Shown one piece after another: positions 1-5,449 of a DNA stretch of 5,449 nt. How positions within the stretch are numbered: the first letter of the stretch is position 1; each line of letters begins with the position of its first letter. A program made the position numbers and the translations under genes. Source of the stretch: an uncultured Burkholderiales bacterium (GTDB taxonomy: Bacteria; Pseudomonadota; Gammaproteobacteria; Burkholderiales; Burkholderiaceae); assembly GCA_903845315.1 (NCBI GenBank), contig CAIMWY010000153.1, positions 1 through 5,449 on the forward strand, read 5' to 3'. The notes below the pieces were generated by a model. The model saw only the letters and a list, made by a program, of their open reading frames with translations, did not search any database and was not told the DNA's origin.

Positions 1-1
1 C

Positions 2-196
2 TGGTGTGTCGATGCAGACATGATGGCGGTGGCCAAACCCAACGCCTTGTTCATGCACTGCTTGCCGGCACACCGTGGCGAAGAAGTCAGTGCGGGAGTG
101 ATCGATGGCGACCAATCGGTGGTGTGGGACGAAGCCGAAAACCGCATGCACGTCCAAAAAGCCTTGATGGAGTATTTGCTACTCGGTCGCCAGTGA
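2..196 (+). CDS. argF: Ornithine carbamoyltransferase, C-terminal end (5' part outside window)
   Basis: Only the last 64 residues are inside the window, and the frame is open to the left edge. The enzyme transfers the carbamoyl group of carbamoyl phosphate to ornithine, giving citrulline in cytoplasmic arginine synthesis. The decisive sign is the motif [11 protein letters not shown], starting at base 56. Its Cys is the ornithine-site cysteine of the family's HCLP motif. Upstream, the stretch [15 protein letters not shown] and, downstream, [18 protein letters not shown] are the usual end of the ornithine-binding domain and C-terminal helix. The protein ends GRQ and the TGA stop at 194-196 shares its A with the next gene's ATG, so the two are probably co-transcribed. 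The anabolic role (argF rather than a catabolic arcB) is inferred from lack of any arc genes nearby; only one neighbour is visible, so this is moderate evidence. Confidence 0.93.
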   Translation, partial: WCVDADMMAVAKPNALFMHCLPAHRGEEVSAGVIDGDQSVVWDEAENRMHVQKALMEYLLLGRQ

Positions 197-507
197 TGTC
201 TGGCTGTACCTCGTGCGGCGCCTGCTGCGCAAGCTTTCGGGTTGACTTCTCGGTGTTCGAACGCGATGACCACGATGGCGCAGTGCCATCGGGTTTGGCC
301 TTGGATTTGACAGACAGCTTGTGCCGAATGCGCGGCACCGACCACTCGCCTCCTCGCTGCGGCGCACTCATGGGCCCTATTGGTCAAAAGGCCACCTGTG
401 GCATTTACGAATGGCGGCCCTCTCCTTGCCGCGAATTTGAAGAAGGCAGCGAAGCTTGCGAGCGCGCACGACGCCGCCACCAGTTGCCCCCGCTCAACGC
501 GCTTTAG
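196..507 (+). CDS. YkgJ-family cysteine cluster protein (putative metal-binding)
   Basis: A 103-residue cytoplasmic protein with nine cysteines (4, 7, 10, 11, 43, 55, 68, 78, 88). The N-terminal CTSCGACC and the later CGIYEWRPSPCREF match the YkgJ/zinc- or iron-chelating family (C-x2-C-x2-CC followed by C-x2-Y-x2-RP-x2-C-x2-F). Such proteins are thought to hold a metal or Fe-S cluster through these cysteines; the biochemical role is unknown for most members. The ATG at 196 was chosen because the cysteine cluster begins at residue 4 and ATG overlaps the argF stop (TGATG). The same frame is open further left, but that part lies over the argF coding frame and has no family similarity. No good Shine-Dalgarno is seen before 196, so translation is probably coupled to argF. 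There is no signal peptide or membrane segment. Function in arginine metabolism is only a contextual guess. Confidence 0.85.
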   Translation: MSGCTSCGACCASFRVDFSVFERDDHDGAVPSGLALDLTDSLCRMRGTDHSPPRCGALMGPIGQKATCGIYEWRPSPCREFEEGSEACERARRRHQLPPLNAL

Positions 508-515
508 CGCGGGGG
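487..515. other. GC-rich inverted repeat spanning two convergent stop codons
   Basis: CCCCCGC at 487-493 is the exact reverse complement of GCGGGGG at 509-515, giving a 7-bp stem with a 15-base loop. A competing fold pairs CGCGC (498-502) with GCGCG (507-511) around TTTA. The stops of the YkgJ gene (TAG, 505-507, plus) and the monooxygenase (TAA, 504-506, minus) both lie in the loop. No run of T follows on either strand, so this is not a textbook intrinsic terminator. It may still slow or end convergent transcription, or may simply reflect the GC-rich ends of both genes. Confidence 0.4.
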
Positions 516-1745
516 ACGATAACCATACAACCAAGGCACATCCATCAACCGAGCACCCATCAAGCGCAGACCTGCATCACGCGCCCATTGCACCGCCCCC
601 ATAGCATGAAAAATTTCGCCGTTGCGGATGGCTCGGTGTTGCACCCGCGCATTGCGCTGCCAACGCGCTTGCGCAAACCCGCGCAAACGAGCTAACACAT
701 CCTGACCCGCTAGATGCTTCCATTGGAAGCCCAACTCGTCAGCGTCTTCTATCGCCATGCCCGCACCTTGCGCCAGATAAGGCCGCATCGGATGCGCAGC
801 ATCGCCAACCAAGGCCAATCTGTCTTGTGCATGCTGATGGCCGCCTTGCATGGGCGGGCGGTCACACAGGGGCCACAAACGCCAAGCGCTGCACGCCTCC
901 ACCAAGTCACGCAAATTGGCGCTGGCCCCTGTGAGGGCTGCTTGTAAATCGGCACGTGTGTTGTCCTCGGTTTTGCACGCATTCCAAGCTTGCAAATCCG
1001 AAACCCTCAGGCCGTCCAGTTGTCCCTCGCTGAGGCAAACCACATTGAGCCAGTCCCCACCCCGAACGGGGTACTGCACCACATGCACGCGGGGCCCCAT
1101 CCAGACAGTGACATCTTGCGTTCTGAGATGGGCAGGAAGTTCAGACTGCGCCATCACAGCGCGGTAGGCCAAGTGCCCCGTCATACGCGGCAGGCCGTCA
1201 CCTAGCAGTTGCTGACGCAATGCGCTCCAAACGCCATCTGCCACCACCAGGGCATCGGCCTGCGTGCTGAGTGTGGCGGTTTCTTTATGGGCCAAGGTCA
1301 AGGTCACACCATCGTCGAGACTCTGCGCTGACTTGACTTCACAGTTGCACTGCACATCGACCCCATGTGCAAATGCGGCCTTTAGCAGCAAAGCTTGCAA
1401 ATCGGCGCGATGAATGGTGATGTAGGGGGATCCAAAATCGGCGCGCAGGTCAGACAACGACAAACTGGCCAGTAACTCACCCGAGACCGCGCTGCGCGCA
1501 TGCAAGCTTCTCGGAAATGCAGCCGCGGCTTGCACCGCATGGGTCAAACCCCAGGCATCCAAAATACGCGTGACATTAGGTCCCAATTGAACACCTGCTC
1601 CGACCTCGGTCAACACTGGGGAGCGCTCAAACAAGCGCACCTGTGCACCCGTTCGCATCAAGCTGATTCCGCTAGCCAGCCCTGCAACGCCCCCACCTGC
1701 AATCATCACTTGCTCTGTCATGTCTGCCATTGTGCATCTGCTCAT
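504..1745 (-). CDS. FAD-dependent aromatic monooxygenase (salicylate / 3-hydroxybenzoate hydroxylase-like)
   Basis: A 413-residue class A flavoprotein monooxygenase, a normal length for the family. It would use NAD(P)H and O2 to hydroxylate an aromatic ring in the cytoplasm. Visible motifs in order: the FAD dinucleotide-binding IAGGGVAGLASG (15-26) with acidic E40 at the end of the second strand; HRADL (112-116); the DG motif VVADGVWS (167-174); YRAV (194-197); and the GD motif LVGDAAHPMRPYLAQGAGMAIEDA (312-335), which binds the FAD ribityl/pyrophosphate. The GD segment and the C-terminal LMDVPWLYGY resemble the salicylate 1-hydroxylase and 3-hydroxybenzoate 6-hydroxylase branch, but the substrate cannot be assigned. 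No membrane segment is seen. The start is uncertain: ATGs exist at 1745, 1730 (residue 6) and 1721 (residue 9), none with a clear Shine-Dalgarno. Family N-termini usually begin a few residues before the GxGxxG strand, which would favour 1730 or 1721; the longest form is given. It is divergent from the Bug receptor gene and overlaps the YkgJ stop by a few bases. Confidence 0.9.
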   Translation of the reverse strand: MSRCTMADMTEQVMIAGGGVAGLASGISLMRTGAQVRLFERSPVLTEVGAGVQLGPNVTRILDAWGLTHAVQAAAAFPRSLHARSAVSGELLASLSLSDLRADFGSPYITIHRADLQALLLKAAFAHGVDVQCNCEVKSAQSLDDGVTLTLAHKETATLSTQADALVVADGVWSALRQQLLGDGLPRMTGHLAYRAVMAQSELPAHLRTQDVTVWMGPRVHVVQYPVRGGDWLNVVCLSEGQLDGLRVSDLQAWNACKTEDNTRADLQAALTGASANLRDLVEACSAWRLWPLCDRPPMQGGHQHAQDRLALVGDAAHPMRPYLAQGAGMAIEDADELGFQWKHLAGQDVLARLRGFAQARWQRNARVQHRAIRNGEIFHAMGAVQWARDAGLRLMGARLMDVPWLYGYRPPR

Positions 1746-1755
1746 CGTGCAACTG
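1728..1755. repeat. Imperfect 13-bp tandem direct repeat over monooxygenase start codons
   Basis: CATTGTGCATCTG (1728-1740) and CATCGTGCAACTG (1743-1755) agree at 11 of 13 positions with a 15-bp period. On the minus strand each copy carries one of the candidate ATG start codons of the monooxygenase (1730 and 1745), each preceded by nearly the same bases. It could be an old local duplication of the translation start or a pair of regulator half-sites; the period of 15 keeps the reading frame. Confidence 0.5.
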
Positions 1756-1808
1756 GTCAGAAGCTTTTATGATCCATGCTTTCCTTGACACCAGACAAAG
1801 GTCGCCCC
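1746..1808. promoter_or_regulatory. Divergent intergenic region with candidate face-to-face promoters
   Basis: This 63-bp gap between two divergent genes must carry promoter signals for at least one of them, unless these lie inside the coding ends. On the plus strand TATGAT (1768-1773) matches the sigma-70 -10 box at 5 of 6 positions, but the hexamer 17 bp upstream (TCGTGC, 1745-1750) is a poor -35. On the minus strand TTGTCT (complement of 1793-1798) followed 18 bp later by GATCAT (complement of 1769-1774) is a weak -35/-10 pair. The two -10 candidates overlap, so the promoters, if real, would compete or share a regulator. No regulator gene is in the window. Confidence 0.35.
1797..1801 (+). 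promoter_or_regulatory. Ribosome binding site deciding the Bug receptor start
   Basis: AAAGG lies 7 bases before the ATG at 1809. The alternative in-frame ATG at 1776 has no comparable site and would put eleven extra residues in front of the signal peptide, so 1809 is preferred. Confidence 0.7.
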
Positions 1809-2780
1809 ATGAAACGCAGAAACCTCATTCAAGCATCCCTCGGCTCGGTATTTCTGCCAACTTTGGTCCACGCGCAAGACAAATACCCCAGTAAGCCCGT
1901 CATCTGGGTCTGCCCCTACGCCGCAGGCGGCAATGCCGACAGCCGCTCACGCCAAGTGGCCAAAGCCATGAGCGCTCTCTTGGGACAACCCATCGTGGTG
2001 GACAACAAAGCAGGCGCTGGCGGCAACATTGGCACCGAAGCCATTGCACGCGGCAAACCCGATGGCTACACCTTAGGGATGGGCAACTTTGCCCCTTTGG
2101 CCGTCAACCAGACCCTGTTCAAGAAACTCAACTTCGACCCCATCAACGACATCGTGCCGATCTGCTTGATTGAAAAAGGTCCGTTGATCTTGATGGTGCG
2201 CAACGACTCACCCTACAAATCGGTAAAAGACATCGTGGCAGCTGCCAAAGCAGCGCCCGGCAAACTCAGCTATGCGTCCGGCGGCATTGGCGGCTCGCAC
2301 CACTTGAGCGCGGCGCTGTTTGAGCACGTGGCAGGCATTGACATGATCCATGCGCCCTACAAAAGCGGCTCGGCAGGTGCGACCGACTTGATGGGCGGAC
2401 AAGTGCACATGATGTTTGAGCAAATGTATGCCGCCATGCCCTCCATCAAAGGGGGGCGCATGCGCGCTCTGGCGATCACCAGCAAAGTCCGTTCGCCCTT
2501 GTTGCCCGATGTACCCACCATGGGCGAACAAGGCTACCCCGCCATTGAAGTGCAAAACTGGCAAGGCTTGGTGGGCCCCAAAGGCATGCCCACCGAACTG
2601 ATCAAGCAACTCAATGGCGTCTGCAACCAGGCGCTGCAAACCGCCGAGGTGAAAGAAAAAATCTTGAGCCAAGGCAACGAAGTCGGTGGCGGCACACCTG
2701 AACAATTTGCCACCCTCATCAAAACCGAAGCCCCACGCTGGGCCAAGGTGGTGCGCGAAGCCAAAATGGAAGTTGAATAA
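1809..2780 (+). CDS. Tripartite tricarboxylate transporter (Bug-family) periplasmic substrate-binding protein
   Basis: A 323-residue periplasmic receptor of the TctC/Bug family, the usual size. Such proteins bind small carboxylates or related ligands and either deliver them to a TctAB permease or act in sensing. Residues 1-22 form a signal peptide: KRR n-region, a short hydrophobic core, and VHA before Q23. The RRNLIQA stretch is loosely Tat-like, as in many Bug proteins. The mature part shows the family pattern in order: YPSKPVIWVCPYAAGGNAD (26-44), with D44 at the place where the family has its conserved ligand-site Asp; LGQPIVVDNKAGAGGNIG (58-75); PDGYTLG (84-90); HAPYKSGSAGATDLMGGQV (181-199); LPDVPTMGEQG (232-242). 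No TctA- or TctB-like membrane gene is visible, so it is an orphan receptor here, which is common in Burkholderiales. It is divergent from a monooxygenase, which hints at an aromatic or carboxylate ligand, and its stop is 3 bp before trhP. The ligand is unknown. Confidence 0.93.
   Translation: MKRRNLIQASLGSVFLPTLVHAQDKYPSKPVIWVCPYAAGGNADSRSRQVAKAMSALLGQPIVVDNKAGAGGNIGTEAIARGKPDGYTLGMGNFAPLAVNQTLFKKLNFDPINDIVPICLIEKGPLILMVRNDSPYKSVKDIVAAAKAAPGKLSYASGGIGGSHHLSAALFEHVAGIDMIHAPYKSGSAGATDLMGGQVHMMFEQMYAAMPSIKGGRMRALAITSKVRSPLLPDVPTMGEQGYPAIEVQNWQGLVGPKGMPTELIKQLNGVCNQALQTAEVKEKILSQGNEVGGGTPEQFATLIKTEAPRWAKVVREAKMEVE
2768..2772 (+). promoter_or_regulatory. Candidate ribosome binding site of trhP inside the Bug gene end
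   Basis: GGAAG sits in the last codons of the receptor gene, 11 bases before the ATG at 2784. The spacing is slightly long, and with only 3 bp between the genes, translation reinitiation after the TAA at 2778-2780 is also likely. Confidence 0.45.
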
Positions 2781-2783
2781 ATC

Positions 2784-4151
2784 ATGGCCATCCTCAAAGC
2801 CCCTGAGCTGCTACTGCCTGCTGGCTCGCTCGACAAAATGCGCGCCGCCTACGACTTTGGAGCCGACGCCGTGTATGCCGGCCAACCGCGCTACAGCTTG
2901 CGTGCCCGTAACAACGAGTTCCGCTTGGAACAAATCGGCATCGGCATTGCCGAAGCGCACCAGCGGGGCAAGAAGTTTTTCGTCACCAGCAACTTACTCC
3001 CGCACAACGACAAGGTGCGCACCTATCTGCGCGACATTGAGCCCGTGATTGCTATGAAGCCCGACGGTTTGATCATGGCTGATCCAGGGCTCATCACCAT
3101 GGTGCGTGAAAAGTGGCCAGAGGTGCCCATCCACCTGTCGGTACAAGCCAACACGGTGAACTGGGCGGCGGTGAAGTTTTGGCAAAAAATCGGCCTCACG
3201 CGCATCATCTTGTCGCGCGAACTCAGCCTGGACGAGATTGAAAAAATTCGCCAAGAATGCCCCGACATGGAGCTGGAGGTGTTTGTGCACGGTGCGCTGT
3301 GCATTGCCTATTCGGGCCGCTGCTTGTTGTCGGGCTACTTCAACCGCCGCGACCCCAACCAAGGCACCTGCACCAACGCCTGCCGATGGGGCTACAGCAC
3401 ACAAGCCAGTGCCACCGACCCCAACACCGGCGAGGCCATGGCCATCCCGATGGAAGGCGACTTTGACTTTGCCACGGCCCAGCAAGAAGCCGAGTCCACT
3501 TTCTCGGCTTGCGGCGATGGCCAACGGCACCCTGCCGCCGACAACATTTACCTGCTCGAAGAAAAAGGCCGCCCCGGCCAGCTGATGCCCATCATGGAGG
3601 ACGAGCACGGCACCTACATCATGAACAGCAAAGATTTGCGGGCGGTGGAGTATGTCGAGCGCCTGACAAAAATTGGCGTCGATTCGCTCAAGATTGAAGG
3701 CCGTACCAAGTCGCTCTACTACGTGTCACGCACGGCCCAGGTGTACCGCCGCGCCATTGACGATGCGGTGGCAGGACGCCCGTTCAACCCCGAGCTCATC
3801 ACCGAGCTCGAAGGCTTGGCCAACCGCGGCTACACCGCCGGCCTGATGGACCGCCGCCCAGCCAACGACTACCAAAACTACGAAACCGGCCACTCGGTGG
3901 CGCACCGCAGCCAGTTTGTGGGCGAAGTCAAAACCACCGCCGATGGCTGGGCAGAGGTGGAAACAAAGAACAAGTTCTCAGTGGGCGACCGGCTCGAAAT
4001 CATCCACCCCAGTGGCAACCAAACCATTGAACTCTCCGCCATGAAAAACGCCAAGGGCGAAGCCATTCAGGTAGCTGCAGGCAACCCACTTCGGGTGTGG
4101 ATTCCGCTGCCAGCCAACACAGACGGTGCCTTGTTGGCACGCCTACTCTAA
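2784..4151 (+). CDS. trhP: Prephenate-dependent tRNA uridine-34 hydroxylase (peptidase U32 family, YegQ/TrhP)
   Basis: A 455-residue protein, nearly the same length as E. coli YegQ/TrhP (about 453) and recognisably colinear with it from memory. TrhP makes 5-hydroxyuridine at the wobble position 34 of tRNA, the first step toward cmo5U made by CmoA and CmoB; it depends on prephenate and a Fe-S cluster. Despite the U32 'peptidase' name no protease function is claimed. Landmarks: PELLLPAGSLDKMR (7-20), GADAVYAGQPRYSLRARNNEF (26-46), SVQANTVNWAAVKFW (119-133), the U32 signature EVFVHGALC...GRCLLS (165-183), RDPNQGTCTNACRW (189-202), EDEHGTYIMNSKDLR (272-286), SLKIEGRTKS (301-310), and a C-terminal barrel-like domain with NKFSVGDRLEI (396-406). 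The four family cysteines, C173, C180, C196 and C200, are all present and probably bind the cluster. The segment from about 203 to 262 is variable and appears longer than in E. coli. The ATG at 2784 fits the family N-terminus. It follows the Bug gene by 3 bp and is followed by a strong terminator. Confidence 0.95.
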   Translation: MAILKAPELLLPAGSLDKMRAAYDFGADAVYAGQPRYSLRARNNEFRLEQIGIGIAEAHQRGKKFFVTSNLLPHNDKVRTYLRDIEPVIAMKPDGLIMADPGLITMVREKWPEVPIHLSVQANTVNWAAVKFWQKIGLTRIILSRELSLDEIEKIRQECPDMELEVFVHGALCIAYSGRCLLSGYFNRRDPNQGTCTNACRWGYSTQASATDPNTGEAMAIPMEGDFDFATAQQEAESTFSACGDGQRHPAADNIYLLEEKGRPGQLMPIMEDEHGTYIMNSKDLRAVEYVERLTKIGVDSLKIEGRTKSLYYVSRTAQVYRRAIDDAVAGRPFNPELITELEGLANRGYTAGLMDRRPANDYQNYETGHSVAHRSQFVGEVKTTADGWAEVETKNKFSVGDRLEIIHPSGNQTIELSAMKNAKGEAIQVAAGNPLRVWIPLPANTDGALLARLL

Positions 4152-4197
4152 GCGACCCGACTTGGGTCATGGCTGGCGGGTTGCTCAGCCGCAATCA

Positions 4198-4230
4198 AAA
4201 GACCCCATGCGCAAGACGCATGGGGTCTTT
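4198..4230. terminator. Bidirectional intrinsic terminator between trhP and acnB
   Basis: A perfect 14-bp stem, AAAGACCCCATGCG (4198-4211) with its reverse complement at 4217-4230, closes a five-base loop CAAGA. On the plus strand the stem ends in TTT and is followed by GTTTT, 46 bases after the trhP stop. On the minus strand the stem is followed by TTTTGATT, made by the AATCAAAA before it. It therefore can end transcription of both convergent genes. A smaller hairpin, GCGGG (4238-4242) with CCCGC (4249-4253), lies between it and the acnB stop. Confidence 0.92.
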
Positions 4231-4265
4231 GTTTTAAGCGGGTCCAGCCCCGCCAAAGCCAAGAC

Positions 4266-5449
4266 TTAAGCCGCGACTTTGTCAGCCGCTTCCTTGTACT
4301 CAGCAATCTGGTCAAAGTTGAGGTACTTGTAGATCTTGCTGCCATCGGCGTTGATCACGCCCATGTCGGCCAAGTACTCTGCCTTGGTGGGGATGCGGCC
4401 GATCTTCGATGCCACTGCCGACAACTCGGCTGAGCCCAAATACACCTGTGTGTTTTTACCCAAACGGTTGGGGAAGTTACGGGTGCTGGTGGACATCACA
4501 GTCGCGCCTTCTTTCACCTGCGCTTGGTTGCCCATGCACAGCGAGCAGCCTGGCATTTCCATGCGGGCACCCGCATTGCCAAAGATGCCATAGTGGCCTT
4601 CTTCGCTCAGTTGCTGGGCATCCATCTTGGTAGGAGGTGCCATCCACAGTTTGACTGGGATATCGCGTTTGCCTTCGAGCAACTTAGAGGCGGCACGGAA
4701 GTGGCCAATGTTGGTCATGCAAGAGCCAATGAACACTTCGTCAATCTTGGCACCCGCCACGTCTGACAAGGTCTTGGCATCGTCTGGGTCGTTGGGGCAG
4801 CACACGATGGGTTCGGTGATGTCGGCCAAGTCGATCTCGATCACCGCCGCGTATTCAGCGCCAGCATCTGGTTGCAACAGTTGGGGTTTGGCCAACCAAG
4901 CTTCCATCGCTTGGATACGGCGGGTGATGGTGCGTGGGTCGGCATAGCCTTGGGCAATCATGTTCTTCAACAACACGATGTTGCTGTTGAGGTATTCGAT
5001 CACAGGCTCTTTGTTCAGGTGCACGGTGCAGCCTGCGGCAGAGCGCTCGGCAGAGGCGTCGGACAACTCAAACGCTTGCTCGACCTTCATGTCGGGCAGA
5101 CCTTCGATTTCCAGAATGCGGCCAGAGAAAATATTTTTCTTACCTTTCTTTTCCACCGTCAACAAGCCTTGCTTGATGGCGTACAACGGAATGGCATGCA
5201 CCAAGTCACGCAGGGTCACACCGGGTTGCATCTTGCCTTTGAAGCGCACCAACACCGACTCCGGCATGTCCAGGGGCATCACACCCGTGGCAGCGGCAAA
5301 CGCCACCAAGCCCGAACCGGCTGGGAAGCTGATGCCGATGGGGAAACGTGTGTGGCTGTCGCCACCCGTGCCCACGGTGTCGGGCAACAACATGCGGTTG
5401 AGCCAGCTGTGGATGATGCCGTCACCCGGACGCAACGGAACACCGCCGC
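4266..5449 (-). CDS. acnB: Aconitate hydratase B, C-terminal part (5' end outside window)
   Basis: The last 393 residues of AcnB; the frame stays open to the right edge, so the start and the N-terminal half lie outside. The full family protein is about 860 residues. AcnB interconverts citrate and isocitrate through cis-aconitate in the TCA cycle, in the cytoplasm, with a [4Fe-4S] cluster; in many proteobacteria it also handles 2-methylaconitate in the methylcitrate route. Conserved blocks include [106 protein letters not shown] and [12 protein letters not shown]. The three cluster cysteines are present: SCMTNIG (codon at 4719-4721) and the pair in GCSLC (codons at 4545-4547 and 4536-4538), with spacing matching the E. 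coli enzyme within one residue. The C-terminus [20 protein letters not shown] is normal. It converges on trhP, with the shared terminator just past its TAA stop at 4266-4268. Nothing looks damaged. Confidence 0.98.
   Translation of the reverse strand, partial: GGVPLRPGDGIIHSWLNRMLLPDTVGTGGDSHTRFPIGISFPAGSGLVAFAAATGVMPLDMPESVLVRFKGKMQPGVTLRDLVHAIPLYAIKQGLLTVEKKGKKNIFSGRILEIEGLPDMKVEQAFELSDASAERSAAGCTVHLNKEPVIEYLNSNIVLLKNMIAQGYADPRTITRRIQAMEAWLAKPQLLQPDAGAEYAAVIEIDLADITEPIVCCPNDPDDAKTLSDVAGAKIDEVFIGSCMTNIGHFRAASKLLEGKRDIPVKLWMAPPTKMDAQQLSEEGHYGIFGNAGARMEMPGCSLCMGNQAQVKEGATVMSTSTRNFPNRLGKNTQVYLGSAELSAVASKIGRIPTKAEYLADMGVINADGSKIYKYLNFDQIAEYKEAADKVAA

Noticed and set aside
4..195. N-terminal extension of the YkgJ gene toward the left edge
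   Set aside because: It overlaps the argF coding frame, which has clear family motifs, and the extension is arginine-rich with no family similarity.
1785..1790. Perfect TTGACA -35 hexamer on the plus strand
   Set aside because: A -10 box 17 bp downstream would fall at 1808-1813, on the start codon of the receptor gene, and the bases there (CATGAA) do not resemble TATAAT.
1776..1808. Earlier in-frame ATG at 1776 as the start of the Bug receptor
   Set aside because: It lacks a ribosome site and adds eleven polar residues before a typical KRR signal peptide; the ATG at 1809 has AAAGG at good spacing.
2208..2705. 165-codon open frame on the minus strand within the Bug receptor gene
   Set aside because: It is a shadow of a conserved gene with no known motif and no ribosome site that I could identify.
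2994..3608. 204-codon open frame on the minus strand within trhP
   Set aside because: It is antisense to a strongly conserved gene, has a His/Ala/Val/Gly-rich composition typical of a complementary-frame shadow, and shows no recognisable domain.
4154..4168. Small hairpin GACCC/GGGTC just after the trhP stop
   Set aside because: Only 5 bp with no T-run; the 14-bp terminator 30 bases further on explains the region.
5433..5435. TTG as a start codon for acnB
   Set aside because: The frame is open through the right edge with residues GGVP before it, which match the conserved AcnB sequence, so this is an internal Leu codon of a truncated gene.

Overview
The window looks like a stretch of ordinary chromosome from a betaproteobacterium, most likely Burkholderiales and probably Comamonadaceae-like. 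The reasons are a fairly GC-rich composition, an orphan Bug-type solute receptor of the kind greatly expanded in that group, and the family-level character of the proteins. The genus cannot be fixed from the sequence alone. Six protein genes fill almost all of it, and the two outermost are cut by the window edges. I see no RNA gene, CRISPR array, insertion sequence or other mobile element.

Layout. Positions 2-196 (+) are the 3' end of argF (ornithine carbamoyltransferase). Its stop overlaps the start of a small cysteine-rich YkgJ-family gene at 196-507 (+). That gene converges with a 413-residue FAD-dependent aromatic-ring monooxygenase at 504-1745 (-); their stop codons overlap inside a GC-rich potential hairpin. 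A 63-bp divergent intergenic region follows. It leads into a periplasmic tripartite-tricarboxylate (Bug) receptor at 1809-2780 (+) and, only 3 bp after its stop, trhP/yegQ at 2784-4151 (+), a U32-family tRNA U34 hydroxylase. A strong symmetric terminator at 4198-4230 separates trhP from the convergent acnB (aconitase B), whose C-terminal 393 residues occupy 4266-5449 (-).

How the genes relate. argF, trhP and acnB are housekeeping genes for arginine synthesis, wobble-base modification and the TCA cycle. The middle pair, monooxygenase and Bug receptor, looks like a small accessory module. The two are divergently arranged with room for a shared control region, which suggests uptake and oxidation of an aromatic or carboxylated compound, but no substrate can be read from the sequence. 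The Bug receptor has no TctA/TctB-type membrane partners here, and its closest downstream partner is the unrelated tRNA-modification gene.

I found no convincing new biological system. The points worth a second look are modest: the Bug-trhP linkage, an imperfect 13-bp direct repeat over the two candidate start codons of the monooxygenase, the stop-codon overlap inside a hairpin, and a longer, cysteine-containing linker in TrhP.
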